A DNA stretch of 64,000 nucleotides from an uncultured Rivibacter sp. (GTDB lineage Bacteria; Pseudomonadota; Gammaproteobacteria; Burkholderiales; Burkholderiaceae): the NCBI GenBank assembly GCA_946480925.1, contig CAMLLU010000025.1, positions 1-64,000 on the forward strand, given 5' to 3'. Below the pieces are notes generated by a model. It did not search any database, was not told the origin of the DNA, and saw nothing but the letters and a program-made list of their open reading frames with translations. Within the stretch, counting starts at the first letter, position 1. Each line of letters starts with the position of its first letter. The translations under genes and the position numbers were made by a program. Shown here one piece after another: positions 52,166 through 60,300 of the stretch.

Positions 52166-54268
52166 ATGAAGATTTCTCCGAAGAATCTCGCCACTTCCGC
52201 TCGCATCGGCCTGCCCCTGGGTGCTTTCCTGGTCTGTACTCTCGTTGCACCGCAGGCCGCCTTCGCGACGAAAAGCTCAGCAACGTGGGTGACGATTGCC
52301 AACGAGGGCAGCACGTTCACCGTGAAGAAGACCTACGTCCGTTTCGGTGCGGGCGAAGACTGGGTGGAGAAGAAGGTGCAGGGCGAGGGCCAATGCACAA
52401 GCCTGTTCTTCGGGGCAGATCCGAAGCCGGGTGTTGCCAGATCGTGCCAAGTGCGCAGCAATTCCAACTCCGCGCCAGGTGCATACGTGCCGACGCCCGC
52501 TCCCGCTCCTGCGCCTGTCGCGACGCCGGCTCCCACCCCTGCGCCGACCCCGACCCCTACCCCCACCAAGGTACCCACACCTGCGCCGGCTCCGGTGCCC
52601 ACGCCCACCAAGGCACCGACGCCTGCACCGACGCCGACGAAGGCTCCCACTCCTGCGCCGACTCCAATCCCCATCCCTACCAAGGCTCCCACTCCGGTCC
52701 CCGCGCCTACCAAGGCGCCAACACCCGCGCCGGTTCCGTCAGCCTCTCAACTCAATACGCAATGGGGCGTGATCAACGAGCCGACCCTGCCCGCCGCAGC
52801 CAACGTCTGCGCCGTGCTGCAGGCCAGCCTCACGCCGATCAATGGTTCCGTCGATTCGCTGGACGCCAACCCTGCCATCTCACAGCCCCATACGAAACTG
52901 ATCCAGTCGGCCATCGACAAGTGCCCGGCCGGCCAGGCGGTCAAGCTGGTCAAGGGCGCTTCCGGCGAGTCGGGCTTCCTCAGCGGCCCGCTCAAGCTGA
53001 AGTCCGGCGTGAAGTTGTGGATCGCCGAAGGCGTGACGCTCTTCGGTTCGCGCAACCCGGCCGACTACGACAACGGCCCAGGCACCTGCGGCACCGCGAC
53101 CAAGGCCGACGGTGACGCCTGCGATCCGCTGATCCTGGCCCAGGACACCACCGGCAGCGGCGTCATCGGCCTCGGCGCCATCGACGGCCGTGGCGGCAGC
53201 CTGCTCACCAGTGGCCCCAACGCCGGCAGACGCTCGTGGTGGGACGTGGCCTATCAGAACAAGTCCGAGAAGCTGTACCAGCAGAACCCCCGCATCATGC
53301 AGGTCAAGAAGGGCAGCGACTTCCTGCTGTACGGCGTGACCGTGATGAACTCGCCCAACTTCCACATCGTCACGACGAACGTCACCGGCGTCACGGCATG
53401 GGGCATCAAGATCGTCACGCCCAGCCTCGTGTACACGAAGCCCGGCTACGCCTGCCCGGCGGGCACCACGCCCGACAAGATGACGCCGGCCACCTGCTTC
53501 ACGCCCGAGACGGTGAAGAACACCGACGGCTTCGACCCGGGCCTGAGCCGCAACGTGCTGCTGGCGCATTCGTACATCAGCACCGGTGACGACCACGTGG
53601 CCATCAAGTCGCGCGGCACCTCGGGCACGTCGTACAACCACACCTACGCGCACAACCACTTCTACTACGGCCATGGCATGTCGATCGGCAGCGAGACCAA
53701 CTCGGGCCTGAGCAACGTGGTGGTGACCGACCTGACCATCGACGGCCAGGACAGCGAAGGCGTGCTGGGCCTGCGCATCAAGTCCGACTCCACGCGCGGC
53801 GGCAAGATCGACAACGTGAGCTACAGCCGCATCTGCATGCGCAACGTGCGCCGTCCGCTGGTGTTCGACACCTTCTACAGCGCCGGCAACGGCACGAACT
53901 ACCCGAGCTTCACGAACATCCGCATCACCGGCCTGCGCAATCTCGGCAGCTCGGTGTGGGGCGGCGGTTCGCTGGTGTTCGCCGGCTACCGCCGCAACGG
54001 GCAGAACAACCCGATCGGCATCACGCTGGACAACGTGGTGTTTGACATGCCGCCCGGCTTCGAGCCCGGCAAGTTCAGCGGATCGGGTGCCCTCATGGAG
54101 TCGACGCACTTCACGTTCGGTCCCGGCGCGGTGAGCTTCGCATCGGCCGTCGTGCCCTCCGCAGCCAACGACGTCACCGTGACCGTCGTGCCCGGCTACT
54201 CCACGCCCATCGATTGCAGCAACGCCTTCGTGCCGCTGAAGTCGGTGGTGCCGGCCTCGCCGATCTGA
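52166..54268 (+). CDS. Secreted glycoside hydrolase family 28 polygalacturonase with Pro/Thr linker
   Basis: The 700-residue protein has a signal peptide (LATSARIGLPLGAFLVCTLVAPQAAFA), an N-terminal domain of about 75 residues and a Pro/Thr/Ala linker of PTPAPTPTKAP repeats (residues 112-190). A right-handed beta-helix GH28 domain follows. Its catalytic motifs are NTDGFDPG near 455, GDDHVAIKS near 477, GHGMSIGSE near 503 and RIKS near 533. It should hydrolyse pectic polygalacturonan outside the cell. The N-terminal domain (SSATWVTIANEGSTFTVKKTYVRFGAGEDWVEK) may bind substrate. The nearest upstream gene is 266 bases away; a hairpin follows. Confidence 0.93.
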   Translation: MKISPKNLATSARIGLPLGAFLVCTLVAPQAAFATKSSATWVTIANEGSTFTVKKTYVRFGAGEDWVEKKVQGEGQCTSLFFGADPKPGVARSCQVRSNSNSAPGAYVPTPAPAPAPVATPAPTPAPTPTPTPTKVPTPAPAPVPTPTKAPTPAPTPTKAPTPAPTPIPIPTKAPTPVPAPTKAPTPAPVPSASQLNTQWGVINEPTLPAAANVCAVLQASLTPINGSVDSLDANPAISQPHTKLIQSAIDKCPAGQAVKLVKGASGESGFLSGPLKLKSGVKLWIAEGVTLFGSRNPADYDNGPGTCGTATKADGDACDPLILAQDTTGSGVIGLGAIDGRGGSLLTSGPNAGRRSWWDVAYQNKSEKLYQQNPRIMQVKKGSDFLLYGVTVMNSPNFHIVTTNVTGVTAWGIKIVTPSLVYTKPGYACPAGTTPDKMTPATCFTPETVKNTDGFDPGLSRNVLLAHSYISTGDDHVAIKSRGTSGTSYNHTYAHNHFYYGHGMSIGSETNSGLSNVVVTDLTIDGQDSEGVLGLRIKSDSTRGGKIDNVSYSRICMRNVRRPLVFDTFYSAGNGTNYPSFTNIRITGLRNLGSSVWGGGSLVFAGYRRNGQNNPIGITLDNVVFDMPPGFEPGKFSGSGALMESTHFTFGPGAVSFASAVVPSAANDVTVTVVPGYSTPIDCSNAFVPLKSVVPASPI

Positions 54269-54309
54269 CGCGTGGCAGTGCCCCGGCCGGTGCCTTCCAC
54301 CGGTCCGTG

Positions 54310-54343
54310 AAGCGGCCCTGTTTCAAATGAAATAGGGCCGCTT
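54310..54343 (+). terminator. Terminator after the polygalacturonase gene
   Basis: AAGCGGCCC (54310-54318) pairs with GGGCCGCTT (54335-54343), with further pairing inside including TTTCA with TGAAA. It is followed by TT. It lies 41 bases after the stop. Confidence 0.75.
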
Positions 54344-54424
54344 TTCCGTTGTCATCCGGGCTCGTAGCAGCCCCGCCACCATGGCCGCATCGTGCTCCGG
54401 CACTTCCAGTCGCGGAGAAAGACC

Positions 54425-54928
54425 ATGGTGAAGAACATCAAGCAATCGCTCCTCGAGCGCCCCGCATTCCTGGCGGCGCTGGGTTTGGCCGCCGCCGGCC
54501 TCCTGCTGGCTGGCTGCGCCGCGCCGGTGACGCGCACCACCCACGTCTACGAAGCACCCGGCTACCCACCGCCACCGCCGGTAGCCGTCACGCGCTACGG
54601 CACCGTCGAGCGCATCGACGTGATCGAGACTCACCAGGGCGACAGCGGCGGCGGTGCGGTGCTCGGCGCGCTGGTGGGCGGCGTGGTGGGCAACCAGATC
54701 GGCCACGGCGCCGGCCGCGCGGCCGCCACGGCACTGGGCGTGTTCGGCGGTGCCGTTGCAGGCGACCACATCGAGCGCAACGAGGCCGCTGCCAACAGCG
54801 GCACGGTGTACCGCGTGTTCGTGGAGTTCGACGACGGCAGCCGCCGCCACTTCGACTACCGCGCGCTCAACGGGCTGAGCACCGGTGAGCGCGTGCGCCT
54901 GCAGCACGGCGTGCTCGACCGCGCCTGA
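54425..54928 (+). CDS. Glycine-zipper 2TM-domain lipoprotein (SlyB/PCP-like)
   Basis: The ATG at 54425 gives 167 residues with a lipoprotein signal (ALGLAAAGLLLAGCAAP, Cys near residue 32). A Pro-rich segment (YPPPPPVAV) follows, then the glycine zipper GGAVLGALVGGVVGNQIGHGAGRAAATALGVFGGAVAGDHIE at about residues 78-120. A C-terminal beta-rich tail (YRVFVEFDDGSRRHFDYR) follows. Such proteins sit in the outer membrane and maintain envelope integrity. It is 51 bases ahead of the FecR-type gene on the same strand. Confidence 0.9.
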   Translation: MVKNIKQSLLERPAFLAALGLAAAGLLLAGCAAPVTRTTHVYEAPGYPPPPPVAVTRYGTVERIDVIETHQGDSGGGAVLGALVGGVVGNQIGHGAGRAAATALGVFGGAVAGDHIERNEAAANSGTVYRVFVEFDDGSRRHFDYRALNGLSTGERVRLQHGVLDRA

Positions 54929-54979
54929 GCGCGCGCCCCGCGGCGCGGCCGCCTTGTCCGCACAGTACAGGAGACGATC

Positions 54980-56662
54980 ATGACTCCCCGCTTGCCGCAG
55001 CAACCGCCGGGCTTTTCGATCCGGCTGCACCGCATGTGGCGCACGCTCTTGCTGGCCGTGCTCGCCTGCACCGCCAGCGCCCTGGCGCTGGCCGACCCGC
55101 CGGCGCGCGTGGGCCGCCTCGCGTGGCTGGCCGGCGACGTGACGCTGCGCGAGAACCCCACGGCCGCCGCAACCGCGGCGCAACTCAACTGGCCGGTGAG
55201 CAGCAGCAACGTGCTGGCCACCGGGCCCGCCGGCCGGGCCGAGGTGTGGATCGGCTCCAGCGCGCTGCGCCTGGACGTCGGCACCGAGGTGCAGGTCGAT
55301 CGGCTCGACGACGACCAGCTGCGCGTGCGGCTGCTGCACGGCAGCCTCGCGCTGCGTTCGGCCACGCCCGAGGTGGCCCGCACGACGAGCGTGGTGAGCG
55401 ACGGCGGCACCTGGTCGCCTGCCGAGCCCGGTGAATTCCGGCTCGACGCGACGACCGGTCGCACCGTCGATGCGACGGCCTGGCGCGGCGCGGTCGTGTT
55501 CGAAGGCGAAGACGGCAACAGCCGCTTCACGGTGCGTGCCGGCCAGCACGGCCAGATCACGCCGTCGCCCGCGGGCATCGGCTTTCGCCTCGAGGTGCCG
55601 GTGGACGACGACTTCCGCAACTTCGTCGCGCAGCGCGATGCCGCTTTCGACGGCCGCACCGCGGCGCGCCACGTGTCGCCCGAGATGACCGGCATCGAAG
55701 ACCTCGACAGCCACGGCCGCTGGCAGCAGACCGCCGAATACGGCGCCGTGTGGGTGCCTTCCGTGGGCACCGACTGGGCGCCCTACCGTTACGGCCGCTG
55801 GCGCTGGGTCGAGCCCTGGGGCTGGACCTGGATCGACGATGCGCCGTGGGGCTTCGCGCCCTTCCACTACGGCCGCTGGGCGATGTGGAGCGGGCGCTGG
55901 TGCTGGGTGCCGGGCAGCTACGTCGCGCGGCCCGTGTATGCGCCGGCACTGGTGGGCTGGGTGGGCTCGGCGCCGCCGGCGTCGTCGGTGTCCGTGTCGG
56001 TCTCGGTGGGCAGTGCGCCGGTGGGCTGGTTCCCGCTGGCGCCGCACGAGGTCTACGTGCCGCCGTACAGCGCCTCGCCGGTGTACGTGCGCAACGTGAA
56101 CGTCACGCACGTCACCAACATCACGAACGTGACCAACGTCGTGGCGCCCACGCACTACACCTTCCAGAACGACGTGCGCGCGACCACCGTGGTGAACAAC
56201 GGCGCCGCACTGGCGAGCCGGCAGCCGGTGGCGCGGCACCTGGTGCAGCCCAGCGACCCGCGCTGGCACCAGGTGGTGGCCACGGCGCCGGTGGCCGCAC
56301 CGCCTCGGGTGGAGCCCGCGCGGATCGAGCAGCATGTGCCGGCCGCCGTGCGCCCGCAGCCGGCGCAGCGCCCGCCGGAGATGACCGCGGCGCCTGCGCG
56401 CGATCTGCAGCCTCAGCCGCAACCGCAACCGCATGCCCGGCCACCGGCCTTCGAGGCGGCGCGACGCGAAGACCACTCCGAACACCACGAAGTGCCGCGC
56501 ATGGTCGACCCGCACGAGATGCAGCAACGTGCGCTGCAACAGCGGGAGATGCAGCAACGCGAGATGCAGCAGCGCGATCTGCAACACCTGCAGCAGATGC
56601 GCCAGCACGAGCGTGACCTGGAGCGTGAGCGCGAGGAGCGCGCACGGCATCACGAGCGCTGA
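54980..56662 (+). CDS. FecR-domain / DUF6600 exported protein with Gln-rich coiled-coil tail
   Basis: The 560-residue protein has a signal peptide (MWRTLLLAVLACTASALALA). A FecR-like domain follows (residues 40-200: VGRLAWLAGDVTLREN; AEVWIGSSALRLDVGTEVQVDRLD). A Trp/Tyr/Gly-rich DUF6600-like region is next (EYGAVWVPSVGTDWAPYRYGRWRWVEPWGWTWIDDAPWGFAPFHYGRW), then a linker rich in Val/Asn/Thr and Pro. The tail is Gln/Arg/Glu-rich (MQQREMQQREMQQRDLQ) and probably coiled coil. It is not an anti-sigma factor: no membrane anchor or sigma gene is adjacent. AGGAGA lies 7 bases before the ATG. Confidence 0.85.
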   Translation: MTPRLPQQPPGFSIRLHRMWRTLLLAVLACTASALALADPPARVGRLAWLAGDVTLRENPTAAATAAQLNWPVSSSNVLATGPAGRAEVWIGSSALRLDVGTEVQVDRLDDDQLRVRLLHGSLALRSATPEVARTTSVVSDGGTWSPAEPGEFRLDATTGRTVDATAWRGAVVFEGEDGNSRFTVRAGQHGQITPSPAGIGFRLEVPVDDDFRNFVAQRDAAFDGRTAARHVSPEMTGIEDLDSHGRWQQTAEYGAVWVPSVGTDWAPYRYGRWRWVEPWGWTWIDDAPWGFAPFHYGRWAMWSGRWCWVPGSYVARPVYAPALVGWVGSAPPASSVSVSVSVGSAPVGWFPLAPHEVYVPPYSASPVYVRNVNVTHVTNITNVTNVVAPTHYTFQNDVRATTVVNNGAALASRQPVARHLVQPSDPRWHQVVATAPVAAPPRVEPARIEQHVPAAVRPQPAQRPPEMTAAPARDLQPQPQPQPHARPPAFEAARREDHSEHHEVPRMVDPHEMQQRALQQREMQQREMQQRDLQHLQQMRQHERDLEREREERARHHER

Positions 56663-56685
56663 CACGTTCAGCACGCTGCAAGGCG

Positions 56686-56715
56686 AAGAAGCCGCGGCCC
56701 AGCCCGCGGCTTCTT
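56686..56715 (+). terminator. Terminator after the FecR-type gene
   Basis: A perfect 12-bp stem pairs 56686-56697 with 56704-56715 across a CCCAGC loop and runs into a short T-rich tail. It lies 23 bases after the stop. Confidence 0.8.
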
Positions 56716-56868
56716 TCATTGGCGCAATGCTGCATGCATGACCGCCACGATTACATCTGTCATCGGCACGGCCGTTGCCTGCAACCTGCCCACAAAGCTG
56801 CCTCGCGAGCATCACTCCAACGCATCGCAACGGATGCATGCGTTTCAACCAAGCAAGGAGTGATGCAC

Positions 56869-57399
56869 ATGAAAGCCCATCTCAACAAGGTCCTCTTCGC
56901 CACTGCCATCGCACTGGGCAGCGCAGGTGCCGCACAGGCCGCCGAAGGCTTCTACGCCGGCGGCGCGATCGGCGCGCCCGACTACCACAGCAGCATCAAC
57001 GGCGTGGACGGCGACGGCAGCGGAGTGGCCGGCAAGGTGTTCGGCGGCTACCAGTTCACGCCCAACTTCGCGCTGGAGGCCGGTGCCTTCCACCTGGGCC
57101 ACATCGACGACGCCAGCGGCCACGCCAAGGGCTATGGCGGCTACCTCGACGCCGTGGGCAGCTACGAGTTCGCGCCGAAGTGGTCGGTGCTCGGCAGCGC
57201 GGGCATCGCGCAGGCCAAGTTCACCACCAGCAACGGCGACGACAACAGCCCCGGCCTCAAGCTCGGCGCCGGCGTGCAGTACGACGTGGCGCAGAACGTG
57301 GCGGTGCGCGCGCAGTACGACCGCTACCGCTTCACCGATGCCTTCGACACCAAGCCCAACGTCGGCCAGTTCACGGTCGGCGTGAAGGTCGGGTTCTGA
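56869..57399 (+). CDS. Small outer-membrane beta-barrel protein (OmpA/OprF-like barrel)
   Basis: The ATG at 56869 gives 176 residues. It is preferred over ATG 56863 because AAGGAG at 56855-56860 is then 8 bases away. A signal peptide (VLFATAIALGSAGAAQA) precedes an eight-strand barrel: EGFYAGGAIGAPDYHSS, GKVFGGYQFTPNFALEAGAFHLG, YLDAVGSYEFAPKWSVLGSAGIAQAKF, LKLGAGVQYDVAQNVAVRAQYDRYRF, FTVGVKVGF. The C-terminal Phe is the BAM signal. There is no OmpA peptidoglycan domain. Probably structural. Confidence 0.88.
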   Translation: MKAHLNKVLFATAIALGSAGAAQAAEGFYAGGAIGAPDYHSSINGVDGDGSGVAGKVFGGYQFTPNFALEAGAFHLGHIDDASGHAKGYGGYLDAVGSYEFAPKWSVLGSAGIAQAKFTTSNGDDNSPGLKLGAGVQYDVAQNVAVRAQYDRYRFTDAFDTKPNVGQFTVGVKVGF

Positions 57400-57499
57400 G
57401 TGAGGCCCCTCGAGTGGGACCCCTGAGCGACCCGGGCCGGGCTTCGCCCGGCCTCCTCCAAGGGTCGCCTGTCTTGGCAACAAGGAAAGGAGTGATGAC

Positions 57500-57919
57500 A
57501 TGAAGACCGCTTCGCGATTCACACGTTCGATGCTGGGTGGTGCGGCTGCCGTGCTGCTGCTGGGCAGTGCCGCAGCATGGGCCGCACCGGCGCCCACGCC
57601 GCGCTACGTCAACGGCGGCGTCGGCCATGACGATGCGCGCGAGATCCGGCAGCAGGCCAGGCACTACGACGTGCGCATGACCTTTTCCGAAGGCCGCCAC
57701 AACGCCTATGCGAGCGGCGTGAAGCTCGACGTCGCCAACGCACACGGCCGGCGCGTGTTGGCGCTCAAGAACGCCGGCCCGCTGACCGACGTGCAGCTGC
57801 CGCCCGGCGACTACCGCGTGAAGGCCCGCTTCGGCGACATGACGCGTGTCGAGCACATCCAGGTCGCGCACGGCAAGCCCGTGGACCTGTTCGTCCACTT
57901 CCCGCATGACGCCGCGTGA
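57500..57919 (+). CDS. Small exported protein with carboxypeptidase-regulatory-like fold
   Basis: The 139-residue protein has a signal peptide (RSMLGGAAAVLLLGSAAAWAAP). The mature region has a beta-sandwich look (VKLDVANAHGRRVLALKNAGPLTDVQLPPGDYRVKARFGDMTRVEHIQV) like CarboxypepD_reg/transthyretin-type modules. No function can be named. AAAGGAG lies 7 bases before the ATG at 57500. The stop overlaps the GTG start of the next ABC gene by four bases, so the two are probably co-translated. Confidence 0.78.
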   Translation: MKTASRFTRSMLGGAAAVLLLGSAAAWAAPAPTPRYVNGGVGHDDAREIRQQARHYDVRMTFSEGRHNAYASGVKLDVANAHGRRVLALKNAGPLTDVQLPPGDYRVKARFGDMTRVEHIQVAHGKPVDLFVHFPHDAA

Positions 57920-59721
57920 ACCGCGCCGCCGCCACCGCCGGCGCAGCCGGATCGCAGCGCAACGCAAGGCCGTTGCGTGAAGCCTGGCAGCTCGCTGCGC
58001 CCTTCTGGCGCAGCGAGCGCGGTGCCTGGGTGCAGCTGGCCGCCATCGTGGCGCTGAGCCTGGGCACCGTGTGGATCAACGTGCGCTTCAGCGCCTGGAA
58101 CAACGCCTTCTACGACGCGCTGCAAGGCCGCCAGCTCAACGAGTTCTGGCACCAGATCGCCGTGTTCGGCCTGCTCGCGGCCACCTACATCGTGATCGCC
58201 GTGGTGCGCCTGGTGATGCAGCAGCGGCTCGTGATGCACTGGCGCACCAGCCTCACCGATCAACTGCTCGGGCTGTGGCTGCAGCCCGGCGCCCCCTACC
58301 GGCTGGCCACCGCCACGGCCACGCCCGACAACCCCGACCAGCGCATCGCCGACGACGTGCGCAGCTTCGTGAGCGGCTCGCTCGAGCTTGCGCTGGGCCT
58401 GCTCAACGCGAGCGTCACGCTCGTGTCCTTCATCGCCATCCTGTGGAGCCTTTCGGGCAGCCTCGTCGTGCCGGGCCTGGGCTGGGCCGTGCCCGGCTAC
58501 ATGGTGTGGGTCGCGCTCGTGTACTCGGCCGTGGGCACGCTGCTCGTCAAGTACCTGGGCGCGCCGCTCATTCCCACCAACGTGCGGCAGCAGCAGGTGG
58601 AAGCCGACTTCCGCTACGCACTGGTGCAGGTGCGCGACCATGCCGAAGCCATTGCGCTGGCGCGAGGCGAGGCGGCCGAAGGGCGGCGGCTGCGCTACCG
58701 CTTCGCGGCCATCGCCGCCAACTGGAGCGACCTCATCCGCTACACCAAGCGCCTCACCTGGTTCAGCGCCGGCTACGACCAGCTGGCCAACGTGTTCCCG
58801 CTGCTGGCTGCGGCGCCGCGCTTCTTTGCCGGCGAGCTGCAGCTGGGCGGCTTGATGCAAACCGCGCAGGCCTTCGGCCAGGTGCAGGGCTCGCTCAGCT
58901 GGTTCATCACGGCCTATGCCAGCCTGGCGGAATGGCGCGCCACCGTGTCGCGCCTGGCCGCCTTCCGTGCGGCGGTAGCGCCGCCAGTGCCCGAAGTGCC
59001 GGCCCTCGGCCCCGAGCCGGCGCTGCCCGCCGCGCTGAGCGTTCCGCCGCGATGGCCCACGCCGCTGGTGCTGCGTGCGCAAGGGCTGGCGGTGATGCGG
59101 CCCCATGCGCCCGAGACGCTGCTCGACGTGCCCGAGCTCTCGCTGCGGCCCGGTGAATGGCTGCTGGTGACGGGCGCCTCGGGCAGCGGCAAGAGCTCGC
59201 TGCTGCGCACGTTGGCGGGCCTGTGGCCGGCCGGCACCGGCTGGCTGCACGTGCCGGAGTCCGCGGTGTTCGTGCCGCAGCGCCCTTACCTCGCACAGGC
59301 AAGGTTGGCCGAGCTGCTGGCTTATCCCCACCCGGCCGAGCGCTTCGGCAGGCTGGCCATGCTGCAGGTGCTCGAACAGGCCGGCCTCGCTTCACTGGCC
59401 GGCGCGCTCGACAGCGCAGACGACACATGGGCTCGCCGGCTCTCACCGGGCGAGCAGCAGCGCCTGCAGTTCGCGCGGCTCTTCCTGCAGCGGCCGGACT
59501 GGATCGTGCTCGACGAAGCCACCTCGGCGCTCGACCCCGCCGCGCAGGTGGAGCTGCTGCGGCGGCTGCGCCAGGTGCTGCCGGCGGCCGCGGTGCTGTC
59601 CATCGGCCACCGCGAGGAACTCATCGCGCTGCACGACCGCGTGCTGTGCGTGCAGCACGGGGTGCTGCGCCCGCAAAGGTCCCTTGGCGAGAAACCGCTG
59701 GCGCCGGTGGCCGCGGCGTGA
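57916..59721 (+). CDS. YddA/SbmA-BacA-type ABC transporter (fused permease-ATPase)
   Basis: The 601-residue protein has an N-terminal membrane domain of about six helices (SERGAWVQLAAIVALSLGTVWINVRFSAWNNAFYDALQGRQLNEFW is the SbmA/BacA-family start). A C-terminal ATPase follows: Walker A TGASGSGKSSLLRTLAGLW near residue 418, signature LSPGEQQRLQFARLFL (LSPGE variant) and Walker B WIVLDEATSALD. This is the ABCD-like/YddA class. Relatives import peptides or vitamin-like compounds, or move acyl-CoA. Start GTG at 57916. Direction and substrate are unknown. Confidence 0.9.
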   Translation: MNRAAATAGAAGSQRNARPLREAWQLAAPFWRSERGAWVQLAAIVALSLGTVWINVRFSAWNNAFYDALQGRQLNEFWHQIAVFGLLAATYIVIAVVRLVMQQRLVMHWRTSLTDQLLGLWLQPGAPYRLATATATPDNPDQRIADDVRSFVSGSLELALGLLNASVTLVSFIAILWSLSGSLVVPGLGWAVPGYMVWVALVYSAVGTLLVKYLGAPLIPTNVRQQQVEADFRYALVQVRDHAEAIALARGEAAEGRRLRYRFAAIAANWSDLIRYTKRLTWFSAGYDQLANVFPLLAAAPRFFAGELQLGGLMQTAQAFGQVQGSLSWFITAYASLAEWRATVSRLAAFRAAVAPPVPEVPALGPEPALPAALSVPPRWPTPLVLRAQGLAVMRPHAPETLLDVPELSLRPGEWLLVTGASGSGKSSLLRTLAGLWPAGTGWLHVPESAVFVPQRPYLAQARLAELLAYPHPAERFGRLAMLQVLEQAGLASLAGALDSADDTWARRLSPGEQQRLQFARLFLQRPDWIVLDEATSALDPAAQVELLRRLRQVLPAAAVLSIGHREELIALHDRVLCVQHGVLRPQRSLGEKPLAPVAAA

Positions 59722-59727
59722 AGCCCC

Positions 59728-60066
59728 TCAGTCGCGCTCGACGGGGCGTTCCCTCGCCGACACCACACGGCCGCCGGCATCGAAGCCGACGTCGAACACC
59801 ACCAGGTCCGGGCCGCCCGTGGGCGCGGTGTGCACGTCGTAGGTCCAGGTCGGCCCCGCCTCGTTGCGGAACTGCAAGACCTGCGCCGGTCGGCCGAGGG
59901 CCTGGCGCACTTCGTCGGCGCTCATGCCCGTGGTGACGAGCTTCTGTTGCGCGGACGTGATGCCCACGCCGTGGAGCGCCGCATGCGCAGCGCCCGTGGC
60001 GAGCAGCACCGGGGCGGCGAGCCAGCACAGTGCCGTGGCGCGCAGGGTCAGGCGTCGAGCTTGCAT
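59728..60066 (-). CDS. Small exported SmpA/BamE-like-fold protein, paralogue 1
   Basis: The 112-residue protein has a signal peptide (ATALCWLAAPVLLATGAAHA) and a short mature region: SAQQKLVTTGMSADEVRQALGRPAQVLQF, then GPTWTYDVHTAPTGGPDLVVFDVGFDAGGRVVS. The (G)MSxDEVxxxLGxP turn is the SmpA/OmlA/BamE-like feature. The ATG at 60066 has GAAAGG 9 bases upstream. It is closely similar to 61641-61994, including the leader. The two flank a diguanylate cyclase gene. It is convergent with the ABC gene, 6 bases away. Confidence 0.82.
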   Translation of the reverse strand: MQARRLTLRATALCWLAAPVLLATGAAHAALHGVGITSAQQKLVTTGMSADEVRQALGRPAQVLQFRNEAGPTWTYDVHTAPTGGPDLVVFDVGFDAGGRVVSARERPVERD

Positions 60067-60300
60067 GGCGTACATCCTTTCTTCCTGACGGCATGAGTTC
60101 CAAAGTCTGCGCCGGGCGGCAAGACCCTGTGCCCGTCAGGCGCCGGCACCAGTGAACGAGGCCAGGAAGGAAGAAAGGCGGCGGCCAAGGGAAGACCCGA
60201 TGGTGCCGAGGTCTTGCCCCCGGCGCGATACTGGGCCGCAGGGAGCGGGCGCCAGCCGTGCCGTGGTGCCTCGCCGCGGCACGTGGCTTTCAAATCATCA

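Noticed and set aside
52333..52713. Val/Gly-rich frame antisense to the Pro/Thr linker
   Set aside because: Low-complexity shadow of the PTPAPTPTKAP repeats.
54323..56848. 841-residue frame antisense to the glycine-zipper and FecR genes
   Set aside because: His/Arg/Ala-rich, no domains, spans two real genes and their terminator; a typical high-GC shadow frame.
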